From Tetraselmis striata (lineage: Eukaryota > Chlorophyta > Chlorodendrophyceae > Chlorodendrales > Chlorodendraceae): a stretch of DNA of 64,000 nt. This document shows, in pieces, positions 20,816-32,375 of this stretch. The notes beneath the pieces were generated by a model, which ran no database searches, was not told where the DNA came from, and saw only the letters and a program-made list of their open reading frames with translations. Numbering within the stretch: the stretch's first letter is position 1; the number at the start of each line of letters is the position of its first letter. Where the stretch lies: NCBI GenBank assembly GCA_006384855.1, contig VCJN01000285.1, positions 1 to 64,000 on the forward strand, given 5' to 3'. The translations under genes and the position numbers were made by a program.

Positions 20816-23800
20816 TTACGATTCGATGGCTGTGCTGTCGTCCAGCAGTGACTGCACATACTCCGCACAGCTGATGCGGGCTTCCACGGTGCTCCTCGCC
20901 TCACTGTCCGCAGTGACCTCAGCACAGGCGGAGTCCAGTAGCGCGGCACCCTCCAGGACCTCGCTCCGAATCTTGATATCCGGCTTGACAGAGAGCCTAT
21001 AACACTCCTTGCCAAAGTTGTAGGAGAGAGCAGCATCCAACTGTGCACCCAAGTCTACATTCTTGTGTATGAATACTTGAGTGCCCATATTCTCCACACC
21101 CATCTTATTCCGCAGGCTCCGCGTGACTAGGCCAGCGAGAGAGAACACACGCTCGCACTCTATCTGACTAGCAGGGATTGCAAGCAACATACGTGCCAAT
21201 TCCGAAATAACTGGGTACTTGGTGGCGTTCTCACGCCACCAACCTAGCACGTCACACGCCTCGTCCGGATTGGGCGCGGCGGTATCCTCGCAGAAGGCTG
21301 TCAACTCAATTTCTATCTGGGAAGCAAACAGCTGCCTAGTCTCCTCAGATGTGTCACCGTCATCATCAGGGGCACCGTCACCACTAGCATCATCATCACT
21401 ATCGAGGTCACACAAGGCAACGCGGCGCTTGGTTGGGGCGGCCTCGGCACGCATCTGGGTGGATGCATACTTCTTCTCTCGCTCCATGTGCAGCTTCAGC
21501 TCCAGCAGTGTTGGCAACAACGCCTCCGTCTTGTATCGCCTCGTTAGTGCCTTGCTGCTGCGGCGGCGCGCTCTCTCTTCCTCGTCACGGGCAGCCAACA
21601 CAAAAAGGTCCCCAAGACAGAAGCGGGGGTCCACCAGCGTGGCTAGTACCTCATGTCGGCGATCATGGTCGAAGAACCTGAAGGGCGCCATCATGTTGTT
21701 CACCTCACTCAGAATGGGGTCGATCATGGCATCGCTCTGTGTCTTCAGATCACTGTTGAACATGTATGCATACCCCCAGGTGCTGCTAAGATTATTGTAG
21801 ACAAGCAAAGATCAGGCAAGAAAGGGCGCGGGGCGTACTGCTCGTCACCATCATCGTCCTCATCACCTCTGCCGGGGCGAGTGGCAGAGATGGCCACAGA
21901 TTGGTTGCGGATCTCAGTGTATTTGGCCTCCAGCTTGGCGATGGAGTACAAAGCGTCGGACAACATCCAATGGGAACCGTTGCTCTGTGCCAGCTTGACG
22001 AGTTTGCAGGGGTGGAACAGCACATCCTCCATGGCCGCTGCGACAGACCATTCCGCGTGGGTAGGCTACCGCTCTCGCAAGTTTGTGCTGGCGGTCTGCG
22101 GCCTTGTGCCATACAAGTGGTCCACCACGGCACGTGCCGTGATAAGGCTCCTCAGCATGCTCAATGTCTGACGTGCATATGCACGCAATACACATGTCAG
22201 TATGTTGTATTGCACCACGAAAGTGCATGCACATCAATTCAGGAGAAATACAATACAGCACGGCATGTTGTGTCACTTACGCTGGTGAAGCGCGTCTTCA
22301 CTGGTGTGATGAACTTGACAGCCTTCACCCGCATCTCACGGCATGCGAGGACCAGCGCATGCCAGCCCTTGGAGGACTTCTTGGTCCAGGTGATGCAAGA
22401 TGTAAGCTTATTCATAATATTGCTCAATGTGAAACTCTGCCGCACATATACATCCAACACACATATGGCAGTCAGTAGATAGTGGAGTTGGGCATAACTA
22501 CAACATCATTTGCATGGGATGCCAATGCAGAGGGGAGGGAAGGCGCACCGATACGGATGTCGCCGCTGCTGCTTTCACAGCAGCATTGCATGCTCCGTTG
22601 ATTTTGTGCGCGAAGCACGATGTCAGAAAGGGGGAGGCCGGGTCTAAAGCAACACAATAAATCATGCCAGCCAGCACACGAGAGGCGGTGGCGAGGTTTG
22701 CGCCACCATCCTTCACGATAGCTACAACCCGATGGGAGAGGTTGTAGGGAACTCTGCCAACACGGGTCTCATCTTGTCCGCAATGGCCTCGCTCGAGGTG
22801 CTGTCGGCGCTGGAGAGGATGCCGATGTGGTTGTGGTGCCACACCCAATCCGATGATATGAAGTGAACATCCACAGACAGATTATCTTCCGTTTTGCGGG
22901 ACATCCACAAGTCAAAAGTGAGAGCCACTCCACGCACACCTTTCAGTAGGCCTTTCAGCCGGTTGCTGGCCTCTTCTTTCAGCTCCGGCAATAGTTGCGA
23001 TGTCAGTTTCGCCCGAGAGGGCAGAGGTAGCGACGAATCGAGGAACCATATGAAAGCCTTGAATATAAGGTTGGCGACGATGCTGAATGGCAGCCTGCAG
23101 AAGACGATGAGCAAGCACAGCAGCCGCCAGAAGAAAATCACTCGCTTGTCGTCGTGGGGGCGCTTCTTCGTCGACATGAAGTGCGACCTGACAGTGTGTT
23201 TCGTGGCGGTGGTGGTATTGCTGGGGCCTCCAGAGGAAGCTATCGCCGCGCTCCTCTTGGAGGAGGTTTTGTTGGCGTCGGGATCGCCGAGACAATAATG
23301 TGTCACTTGTACCGCAAAAACCATAATGACATATGTCAGTCGCAGCGCCACTACTTGGCCGAGTTTGCGTGCGGACAAGCAAAAAGACGATAAGGGGCAA
23401 GCGGGGATGTGAGGCGGACCTTGCGGAGGTCTTCCTTATGATGATAATGTTCCACGTGGTATTTCAGGGACGTGATGTTGCCGTGATCGGGCTTGTAATC
23501 GAACGTGTGCTTGGCCTCGCGGCCCAGCTTATCTTTAGGAACGGGCGGGGCCCAGAACGCGGCATCGGCGTCGTGCGCCGCAGCTCCCTCGTCCCCGTCT
23601 GGTGGAGACGGGTACATCGGATGTAGCTGCCCACACTTGGCAGCGTAGCAGACGAAACATGTGACGCGGGTGGCGGCGTTAACGATGCTATGCTCGTCCT
23701 CCTCGTTGTCAGGGTTGGGAGGGGATTCGGGCACGAAGAACGACCATACATGTTTCGTCTTATTAGTGAGGCCCCAATTGGCTTTCAAGTTTCTCACGAG

Positions 23801-24088
23801 CATAACGGTGCGCTGTTTCAAGTGTGATGGTTCCTCCTCGGCTGCTTGCTCGTCGTCATCGTCAAGTTCTATCGGTGGTTCAGCGCTGGCACTGTCGGGC
23901 CGGGGCAAAGCGGACTGCGACGAGTCGCCAACGCTACGGCGGTTCGTTTGGCGGGATGGGCCAGAGCGCGAGCCTGGTGGCGGCAGCGGCATGCTCTCTT
24001 CGTTGCCGGCGGCCTGCATGTCGACTTCGGTCTCCGCAGCGCCGGCGTAAGGTTCGGCGGCCTCCGAGGCGACCAGCGCGGCTTCCAT
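20816..24088 (-). CDS. hAT transposase (BED zinc finger + RNase H-like core + dimerisation domain)
   Basis: Exon 1 runs from the ATG at 24,088 to 23,420 (223 codons, CGCAAG/GTCCGC donor) and holds a BED-type finger with Cys144, Cys147 and His211/214-216. The core follows on the minus strand: RGVALTFDLWMSRKTEDNLS with the first catalytic Asp (about 22,900), VVAIVKDGGANLATA and CFAHKINGACNAAV (22,730-22,590), and further exons near 22,460-22,280 and 22,170-21,800. The last exon is 21,808-20,816, with the hAT C-terminal dimerisation region (GWWRENATKYPVISELARML, then ASQIECERVFSLAG). Near 22,760 the frame changes by one base within FPYNLSH, so this copy may be inactive unless that is a sequence error. 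Like other hAT enzymes it would cut and paste its own element in the nucleus. Confidence 0.88.
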
Positions 24089-24606
24089 GGTCAGCTTGGG
24101 GGGGGGGGGGGGGGGGCTGAGCGTAGGGTTGAGAGTTGAGTAGACTTGAGAGTGGAGAGTGTAGTGCTGTAATCGTGCGCGGCCATTTTGGTGATGCTGT
24201 TTTCCGTATTACTTGGCGGCTGGCGCCAGCCTGCGTTGCCGTGCCACCAAGGAATACAGCACGTGCATGATGACGCATTATAGAAAGTGAGAACACCGTT
24301 TAACACTGCGCAATATACTATTGGAGCACCACCATGTACTATATGCCACATATGTGGGCCTGGTACGGATGCGGCCACATGCGACACCTGGGGCGCTTAC
24401 AATACAATTTCTCTGCGGATTCGGACATATCAGAGCGGATGGATTCTCCCGCTAGCCGCTACGCTCAAAACCCGTACGTTTAGAGGGACTTCAGGTATGG
24501 GGTATTCAGGCCATTTTCGGTAGGTATTCAGCCTGAACTGAATTCAGCTGAAGTCGGGACTTCAGCCTGAAGTGGCCTGAACTTAAGCCCCTTCAGGGCA
24601 ACCCTG

Positions 24607-24614
24607 TTAGTAAC
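24607..24614. repeat. hAT target-site duplication, right
   Basis: TTAGTAAC directly after GGGCAACCCTG. Identical to 20,168-20,175. Confidence 0.95.
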
Positions 24615-24684
24615 ACCCCCTACCCTACGCGCCACCGACCATATTGCCTGGATAAAGTGGTCGGCGCCGGTGTCCAGGGATCCC

Positions 24685-24706
24685 CCCCCCCCCCCCCCCC
24701 CCCCCT
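24685..24706. repeat. C homopolymer
   Basis: More than 20 consecutive C bases. Confidence 0.9.
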
Positions 24707-24754
24707 CCCGAAGGCCCGCCGCTACAGGTGGGTCATCTAGAGTCATCAGGGTCA

Positions 24755-24870
24755 TATCCATGTGGACACGGGCCGCTTGTCGGCCCATGTCCACACGGGT
24801 CGACCCATGTTTAAAATACTAGTAGCAGGGAACGTTTCTCGCGTCCCATGTTCAAATAAGCCGCGCTGGG
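24755..24870. repeat. Palindrome-rich element, CCATGTGGACA family
   Basis: CCATGTGGACACGGG and CCCATGTCCACACGGG face each other, with further CCCATGTT and TCCCATGTTC motifs. Same family as 222-330, 33,080-33,240 and 36,360-36,480. Confidence 0.5.
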
Positions 24871-25199
24871 CAAGCCCGTCTGCACATGGCCACGACGCAC
24901 CGTGGCGGGTATGCCATAGTATGGACAGGCGCCGGATCGCGGTTACGACTCGGCCTTTGTATGGGCAGGCGCTGGTTGGCGCTGCGGCGCCCGTCATTCT
25001 GCGGACGGGTGCCGTGCCGGCGCGGGAGCTGGGAACGGGCGCCAGGCGGGAAGGCGGTGCTCACTCGTCCCCACGGTAACGCACCGCCCCATAGGAGTTG
25101 CGCAATTCCCCTTTCCGGGACCGGCTCTGGCCGGTAAAATGATCTCACGCAGTACTAATGCTAAAGCCATTTTTACCCCTTTGTTAATATAGCGGCGGA
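24871..25199. other. No gene seen
   Basis: GC-rich spacer with no recognised sense. Confidence 0.4.
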
Positions 25200-25309
25200 C
25201 TCCGCGGCAGGGGCCTGGCTGTGTTGTCGGGCGCGGCTGGGCTTGCGGGAACGACGGGCATGCGGCGGCGCCGACAGAAGGTGCAGCCTATGGGGGGCGC
25301 AGCCCGAGC

Positions 25310-25570
25310 GACGGAGGAGACTAGTGGGCGGGTGGGCGGAGGGTGTGCAGCAGGTGCGCGCCATTGTGCCCTGCCGCTCACCGCTGCGCGCTAGTGGCTG
25401 TGCTGCAGGTGGCGGGCAGGTGGGCGGCCGGGGGCGTGCGCGGGCAGGCGGGCGGCGAGCAGCACGTGCTCGGGGCTGCACCCTGGCGCTCACCACTGAG
25501 GGGTAGTGTCTGTGCTGCAGGTGGAGGGCGGTCGGTACGGCGGAGGGCACGCAGCAGGTTCGCTGCTGCT
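25310..25570. repeat. Degenerate GC-rich tandem repeat
   Basis: Roughly 120-bp units with the shared core CTGTGCTGCAGGTG(G/A)(C/A)GGGC and GCAGCAGGT(G/T)CGC appear at about 25,345, 25,400-25,460 and 25,515-25,560, diverged from each other. Confidence 0.5.
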
Positions 25571-25599
25571 GCGGGTTAGAGAGGGGGGGTGTTGAGCGC

Positions 25600-26130
25600 G
25601 GAATTTGACGTCGGCTCTTATGTGTGCGTGAGTGCAGAGGCGGAGGGTGAAGCGATGAGTTGCTGGAAATAAAAGAAGTGATTACAGGCACTGAAGCGCT
25701 CCGCGATAAGCGTGTCCCCGGCTCCGAGCTCCCCGACTGCGTGCTCTGACCTCCGAGCTGAGAGAACAGGCGCGCGCAGCGCGCTAAAAAGGCTCATATG
25801 CACGATGAGCGCATATCCCGGACAGCTAGTATATCCGAGCGATCAAATCAATGGTACTACTATAGCTGCATTGCTAATCTACCATCAACAGGGGGTGCTT
25901 AGTTCCTGATGGCAGCCCTCTTCGGCATAAGGCTGCGTAATGGGGCGGTGCACCCTGTTGAGGTGCAGCCCGAGGAGGGCGCAGGGCAAGGCAACATTGG
26001 CGGGCAGGGCAGCAAAAGCGTCAGGCTGCTCGGCGGTGCTCGTTGGCTAGGAATTTGTAATACTTCTATGGACACATCATGCGACCCCGGTGCACCTGCA
26101 ATGGCGGCATGCATGGGTGCAGCGTCATAG
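25600..26130. other. No gene recognised
   Basis: Open frames exist on both strands, but none has a domain or clear splice structure. Confidence 0.35.
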
Positions 26131-26177
26131 TTGGCCTGCTGTGAGTGCATGCCAGCTGCCCGCTGCTGGGGCGGTGA

Positions 26178-26178
<1 letters not shown>

Positions 26179-26206
<28 letters not shown>
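26179..26206. repeat. G homopolymer
   Basis: About 28 consecutive G bases. One of the longest runs in the window. Confidence 0.95.
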
Positions 26207-26208
<2 letters not shown>

Positions 26209-26939
26209 ACGCTGCCCGACACGAACGTGATTGATGTTAATGACGCAGCCGCCGCGAAGCACGATCTCATAGGGCAGGTAAGACCGCACCCCTTTTCCCT
26301 TCGTGTCGCAATGGGGCGCCAAGACTGCGGGGGCGATCAGGGCCGCGGGGTTGTGCCGCCGCCGGTGGATGGGCATGCTGGCGCCGAGGCGTGTGCGGGG
26401 CGTGCAGATGGCGGCGGATGTAGCGCCAGAGGCCTAGACGGCAGGCGCTGGGGCGGTGCAGTACCACGAGCACCGTGGAAATCACTTTCAAGGGCACCAA
26501 AGAGCTGGTGCGCCCCCCAGTGTGCAATGCAGCAAGTACGGTACAAGCTGTATTTATTATAAAGCAATATATTGTACATAATTGTTTACTATAATATAAC
26601 AATTTACACAATCATTACATTTATCTTTTGTTGCTCAGCGGCGTGACCAAGTTAAATGGGGATGACATTCATGGCATTGATGTGCTTTGGTGTGCCTCTT
26701 CAACCGCCACAGACCGGCTTTTTGAAGTTGCCTGCCTATTTGGGACCATAAATTTACCACTACGGCAGGCTGATGCCGTTGAGGGTGAGACAGGCTTTGA
26801 ATAGGTACCCCCCCCCCACCCCCGCATCTTCCGCATGCAGCGCACATGCTGTAACATTGTGCTCTGGATGTAGGCAATGCATGAGCCTATAGCAGCAAGG
26901 ACGCTGCTAGTGGTGTTGCTGCCTGATTGACATCACAAC

Positions 26940-27540
26940 GGTGCGCATGCAGTTGGGCAAGAGCTGCAAATTCAGTCACGGACGAAAAGCAACTTGCTCG
27001 GCTTGCCAAGAAGCAGAAGGTGACTGCTGAAGAGCTGGAAAGACGTGTACGTACATCAGACATGATACGCATGCACATGTGTTGATGCCCAAATGCCCGT
27101 CATCTCGTACTTCCGTGTGAACAGTGACTGCAATGTCGACGGATGGCCAGATCATGTTAACTGTTTCGTTTGCTGTGGCTGGGGAGACAGGTGGCGCAGA
27201 AGGAGCTGAGACGCCGCGGTCGCACACGCAGCAGAGGCGGCAAGCGGAGCGGAGTGATGCACATACCTTGGAAAGCGAGCTCCACCTGAGCCCAGAGGAG
27301 CATGAAGATGTCATCCAGAAAATTCGAGAGAAAGAAGCTCAGATGGATACAACGCAAGAAACGTGGCTTCGCGGATGCAGGGCAAACACCGGGCCCGGCA
27401 AGCGAGCTGTGGCTCCCTCCCAGGCTGACCCCCCGGGCGAGGGCCGGATGTGCACCTTGATGCGGCATCGTAATCTTATCCTCAAATGTACACCCCCCGC
27501 CCCCCTCCGCCAGTCGATTGGTGTTTCCCCTGTTGAATAA
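26940..27540 (+). CDS. Hypothetical gene fragment with coiled-coil-like exons
   Basis: A plus-strand exon near 26,950-27,047 reads AANSVTDEKQLARLAKKQKV then TAEELERR and ends at a CGT/GTACGT donor. A second open stretch ending in a stop at 27,540 contains HLSPEEHEDVIQKIREKEAQ, with an alternative frame (VAQKELRRRGRTRSRGGKR) after a GACAG acceptor at 27,190. The charged, heptad-like pattern suggests helices or a coiled coil. I do not recognise the protein, and which second-exon frame is used is unresolved. Confidence 0.3.
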
Positions 27541-28860
27541 ATAAATGTATACATAATGGCGTTGAGATTTTCAACCTGGAAGAGTACCGCAAAACGAGGT
27601 GTCCCTTATGCCTGGCTCATGCCGACGACACCCGAGGGAAATTCTGGGGCATTCATCAGGTGGGATTCCTGGGCGCGAAGTGATGCGATGCCAACGCAGA
27701 GGCACTCAGAAATTAGCACAGTCTGTTGATGCCGAGAATGTATGCATGAGCGTGAATATACGTAGTACCCCTTGAAAACAGTACGTAGGGTGTGTGTGGG
27801 GGACTTAGAATTGCCGAACACACATTCACCCTACTCACGCTTTGGTTCGTTTAATATTGGACTCACCCGATGTAGTTGAATGCAATACGCTACGAGTGCT
27901 TAGTCGGTATACGTGCTGCCACAGGATGCATGAATGCGCAGGTGCGAATTAAGGTCAAGCGGTGCGCAAACAAAATGTGCCAGAATCACTGCAGGGGGGA
28001 GCAACTTCTTCACCCGAAGGCAACAGAATCCGGTGCCTACCATCCCCCAGCTCCTCCAGAGCTGCCTCCTCAGGCCCCAGCAAAGGTAGCTCCAGGTGTG
28101 AAGCCCGTCATCACTGGAGCATGAAGGCCACGGCGGAGGCAACGGTGCGGCGGCATCATCCTCATCAGGCAGCGCCGGCAAGGTAGTGAGTGAGTGAGAA
28201 CGCATGCATGCAGCGAGTGAGAACGCGTTTTGGCAGACATTGAGAACGCTTTCAATTTTACGCCTGCCGCTCTATGGCTGGTGGTACAATCAATACCAAG
28301 TGACGAGCAAATAGCCACTGAGTGCGCTAGCGGCCATGTGGTTAGTTTAGTAGACTGTTGCTAATCAGCCGATGCTGCACTTGAGTTTTTTTGCGTAGGA
28401 AACGACCGTTCAATGTTAGTTAATAGTAGATAGTTTATCAAGTCGTGTGATTTTCGCACGAGGTGGAAGTGACGGGCACGGCATGTCACAGATCTACAAT
28501 TTGTGTCGATGTCTGAATAGTGATGTATGTTCCAGCACATATTTCTCCAGAAGGTTGCCATCACATATGTTGGGATCCTTATCGCTGTGAGCCGTGGAAT
28601 GACAGTGCAGAGAGAGCAGGTGCATTAGCCAAACTTCACATCCAGTGGGGGCAGGAGCAGCCAGAGAAAAAGTGATAGTATACCCACTATGATTGGTGGC
28701 AGGTAGCGACGACCTATAGATGCCTTTCCCTTCGTGGCATGGGCATTACCGTTTTCACTTTTTAGCCATATCGACACACACATACACATGATACGTCCAA
28801 ATACACATATACTACACCCGGATCAAGCAAGCAGCGCCGCGCTATTGGCATTCGTGGGGT
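27541..28860. other. No gene recognised
   Basis: Short frames only. A 28,182-28,230 patch repeats GTGAGTGAGAACGC. No splice-supported coding chain found. Confidence 0.35.
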
Positions 28861-30304
28861 TCAACCAAGCGCAGGTGCAGAAGTAGTCGCTGTCTTATTG
28901 CCTATACCAAACAAATACAGCGGAAGGTCTTGTGGGGGGCTAAGATTGTTCTCATCCTTAGCTGCTTGAGCCATTGACGCTGGTCCTTCTTCGACGGAGC
29001 CTTTTGTGGGAAGATTTCGGCCATTGCCGCGCTTTGGATGGGAGTCCATGTTGTAGCAGTTGAAGGCCCAGGGTACGATCACACCATCCTTCTTCCTGCA
29101 TGTACGTACACATTCGAATGGCACATACTTCAAGCATTGCGCATGCTGAAGCAGTCAAGTGGGGATATGAAACATGCATGTGCATGCATTCGTCAGAAGT
29201 GCTCATAATAATTAATCAAACTATCAACATACCTGGCGGTCAAAAGCTGCTGACATTGTTGATGGAAGCAGAAAGCCTTGTGCATGACCTTAATGGCCCA
29301 CAAGCACTCACCTGCTTCGCGGCGATCCAAGTTTCATGTGGTGCATCTTGTTGGGCTGCGGCAACAGCCACAGCCGCGGCCATCCGCTGCCGGGACACTG
29401 GCAGAGTCCGGGGCAATTGATTGCCAATCCGGCCCTTGCTGGCACCGCGACCTCTTGCTGAACGCAGTAGATACTTAAATGGCGTATGCCATACATAATT
29501 CAGCCTTGGAAGTTTACAATGCTTGCAAGTCATATCTAATAAACAGCAATTATTCCTGTCAGAACGACATATGTGCTTCGAGCCAGTGTGCGTGTGTATG
29601 CACCTGAGTCTGATGGCTGCTGCAACATGCTTTCCTCCACTTCTTGAAGGGATGTCCTGACTGACTTTTTCTTGGTTTTGTCATTCTCCGACATCAGTTG
29701 TTCCAGCACCATGACCTCTCTGCCTTTGCTGCGATAGTTGTGTACGGTTGTGGCATCATCTACGGTGCATCAATAAATACACATTAGACAACATCAATCA
29801 TGGTCACAACTTATGAGAGACAGGCTGACATTAGTCATAATATATTATATGTGTACATACATGCGGACATCATATTAATGCATGATGAAAATAACAATGG
29901 AAACTACTAATGCTATTCAGTACATGTTGATGTGCTGCCATGGAAGCATGCATCGAGCTGCTAGCACTACCTAGCACCGACCTTTGATATTGGCATTTGG
30001 CTCCACACACAACAACATCCTAATGGAATCATGCTTCTTTAGTGACATTGAGGTCACAAACTCCACTGCCGTCGTCTCAGACTTGCGAGTGATGTTTATG
30101 GTGTTGAGTTGCGCCAAAAGACTGTCAGCCTTTAAAACGCTCTTGTGGTACTCTCCCATCACAACGGCATTTTGCTTGACAGGCGGGGTCTCATAGTCTG
30201 CGGTCGCACCATGTGACATAGGCATAAAGGAACTGCGCACATGTACGCAATATTTCGCGTTGCTCATAAAGAACACAATGCCGAGCGATAACACTGCAAA
30301 TGGA

Positions 30305-30368
<64 letters not shown>

Positions 30369-30760
30369 CGTTCTGATGACATCCTCACAAACATTTCTGG
30401 TTGTCCTCTTCAAAGTCGTCGCTCCAAAAGGCATCCTCGTCGTCATTGCTGAGACGCCGGTGTCCGGCAGTCGTCCAGGCACTCGGCAGACAATGCAGGA
30501 TTGCAGCCTGCGCAGGCGCCTTCCCCTTCTCGGTGGCGACGACACTTCTGACGTAAGAGGGCGGAGAACCCATGCATGTCCGACGATGACGAGCTGCTGG
30601 TTGGCGTCATAGGCGGCATTTCCCGGAGGCCAGTGATAAGCGCCGCGGAGGGCTCCTCCCTTTGCAGCGACGCACGCTCTGAACAAGACGATGAGGAACC
30701 AATCGGATGCCGTCCATGGGGACGACCCATACGACTTGAGGTCTGGATCAAGGGCAAAAA
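28861..30760 (-). CDS. Unrecognised multi-exon gene
   Basis: Minus-strand exons with matching phases. An exon near 30,250-29,988 carries YETPPVKQNAVVMGEYHKSV and SMSLKKHDSIRMLLCVEPNA, with donor AAAG/GTCGGT (phase 1). The next exon, from about 29,761 (GTAG acceptor, phase 1), reads DDATTVHNYRSKGREVMVLE and SVRTSLQEVEESMLQQPSDS and ends at a GTGCAT donor near 29,606. A third exon (about 29,461-29,312) reads RGASKGRIGNQLPRTLPVSR and ends HETWIAAKQ at GTGAGT (phase 0). The last exon starts after TTCAG near 29,143 (HAQCLKYVPFECVRTC) and stops at 28,861. Upstream, an acidic N-terminal-like piece (RRLSNDDEDAFWSDDFEEDN) lies near 30,450-30,380 and more open sequence reaches about 30,760. No known domain. 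The protein looks nuclear-like (charged, low hydrophobicity), which is inference only. Confidence 0.5.
30308..30363. repeat. (TA)n microsatellite
   Basis: About 28 TA units without interruption, in an intron or upstream of the coding part of the minus-strand gene. Confidence 0.97.
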
Positions 30761-31770
30761 GGTGGGATCATGGTTTCGCCAAGGAACGACCTGGGCGAAC
30801 CAGGTGACGTGGACGCACTGAGTTATTGGGGCGCTGATACTGTAGGTCCCAACTATTCGTCCCCTGGACTATGTGTTGCCTCTTGTCGCGCACCCTCCAA
30901 ACGCGGCAACAGTTCTTGCACAATCTGATGATGCTCCCCCCTGAGCAGTATTCCGCGCTCGTCGGCCCGACCGACGCCCATTGCCCAGTGATGTTCATGC
31001 TGATGCGCTTCCACTGCGCGCGCGACTCCCCGCGCCCTCAGGCGGTATCCGTCACTATCCGATGCGTACGAGTACTTATTATTGTAACACACGAGTACTC
31101 CGTGCAGCGCGCAGCGCACCGCAGCGCGCGCGTACTCCGCTTGTACTCGTGTGTTCGGGCCCCGATGACACTACGAAGTTCGGGGTTTCCCCTACGTCTT
31201 GGGTTGAGCGGAGGAAAAGGAGAGCCGCGTCCGAAATCGCATGGAATGCGAGAGAGTCAATACCGGTTATAATACGGTTTCATCACGGATTTTTAGGCGT
31301 TCTCCGTCCGTCGTCCGTCCGTCCGTCCTCGTTACAATACGCGCTTCGTGTATGAACCGTCATTCGTTCGGTTTTCGCCCGTTTGACTTCACGGTACAGG
31401 TACGTGTACATTAAGGTTCTGAATGGATGCGCGTGTATTCTAGTCCAGGCACGTCATATATCCGTTTGAAACGCCAAAATAACGTGGTACCGCAGCGCGC
31501 GTTTTTACTGCTGAATCAGCAAGCGAGACTTGCCCTCTTTTATACAACGACTATATGGTAGTCCAAGTATATGCTGTATAATGATGCTGTAAGAAGGGGT
31601 CGCCGCGGTGCAGGGGCAGTCCGCCGACCCGGGGCCCGGCGTCCGTCGACGGGCGGGCGACGGTCGAACGACGGCGTCCGGCGTCCGGTGCCGGTACAGG
31701 CGGCGGGCACGGCGATTCGCGCCGTGCCCGCCCCGTAGACCTGACGACCGGCCCGACCTGCGCGGCCTCG
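30761..31770. other. No gene seen
   Basis: GC-rich spacer with a CCGT microsatellite at 31,305-31,328 and a GACGGGCGGGCGACGG-rich patch near 31,650. No coding frame recognised. Confidence 0.4.
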
Positions 31771-32037
31771 TGCGGGATGCGGGCCGCATGTAGGCGGCTT
31801 GTACTGTATTGCTGACCACGTACTCGCTCATGTCTGGGCTAGAAATCATGGCATTACTACTAATGTTTACGTCTAACCATCTGTAGTGTTAATCTCAAAT
31901 TATTTAACATTCAAATTAATAACGTCTCTTAAAAAATAAATTACTGACAAATCTAACGCTAAAAGCAGTATTACCCGGAAACAACAGTATTACAAGATCA
32001 ACACTACAACCCGGCTAAAAGCGGCCCGCATCCCGCA
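31771..32037. mobile_element. MITE-like element with 17-bp inverted ends
   Basis: TGCGGGATGCGGGCCGC at 31,771 recurs inverted as GCGGCCCGCATCCCGCA ending at 32,037. The match is perfect for 17 bp and imperfect beyond (TAG-CGG). The 267-bp body is AT-rich and non-coding, as for a MITE. The same terminus (TGCGGGATGCGGGCCGC then GTTTAGGCGGCTTG) occurs once more at 57,006-57,036. No convincing target duplication is seen. Confidence 0.75.
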
Positions 32038-32283
32038 CTAGGCTCAATTCAAGAGGTAGGGGCACCTCCACAAATCCCCTGCGCGAAGCGCCGCTTAGTT
32101 TATTAACCGAGACGGAAATCCCACCAATGCTTGCCACCCCGTCCGCGTAATGAGCTAAATTCTATAATAAAATCAAATTGACCGGGACCGCTCGGGCGCC
32201 GGCAACTTGACCGTTAAGACGAGTAGTGGGCTGCGCTCAGCGGACCGCTCCCGGCCGTCGGACTTGACGCTGGCGGGGTGCTT

Positions 32284-32304
32284 GGGGGGGGGGGGGGGGG
32301 GGGG
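32284..32304. repeat. G homopolymer
   Basis: About 20 consecutive G bases just upstream of the coding stretch that ends at 32,834. Confidence 0.9.
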
Positions 32305-32375
32305 GCGTGCGATTACATGATCGACTTCGCGTGCGTGTCCTCCACGACCCCACTTGGAGCAACGACCCCCGCTAG

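Larger units (their letters stand above)
20176..24606 (-). mobile_element. hAT-superfamily DNA transposon, 4,431 bp, both ends intact
   Basis: The ends are terminal inverted repeats CAGGATTGCCCTGAA (left) and CAGGGTTGCCCTGAA (right, read on the minus strand). Both start CAGGR-TTGCC as many hAT elements do and are flanked by a perfect 8-bp duplication TTAGTAAC, the size hAT transposases make. Both subterminal regions (20,212-20,372 and 24,490-24,600) are packed with TTCAGGCTGAATTCAG-type direct and inverted motifs, which are likely transposase-binding sites. A BED-finger hAT transposase is encoded on the minus strand. Homopolymers (20,192-20,208 C; 20,670-20,694 C; 24,098-24,116 G) and AT/GT microsatellites sit inside. 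The exact duplication and close TIR match argue for a young insertion. Confidence 0.95.

Noticed and set aside
21219-21800. 193-aa plus-strand frame
   Set aside because: Ser/Arg-rich shadow of the hAT transposase last exon on the other strand.
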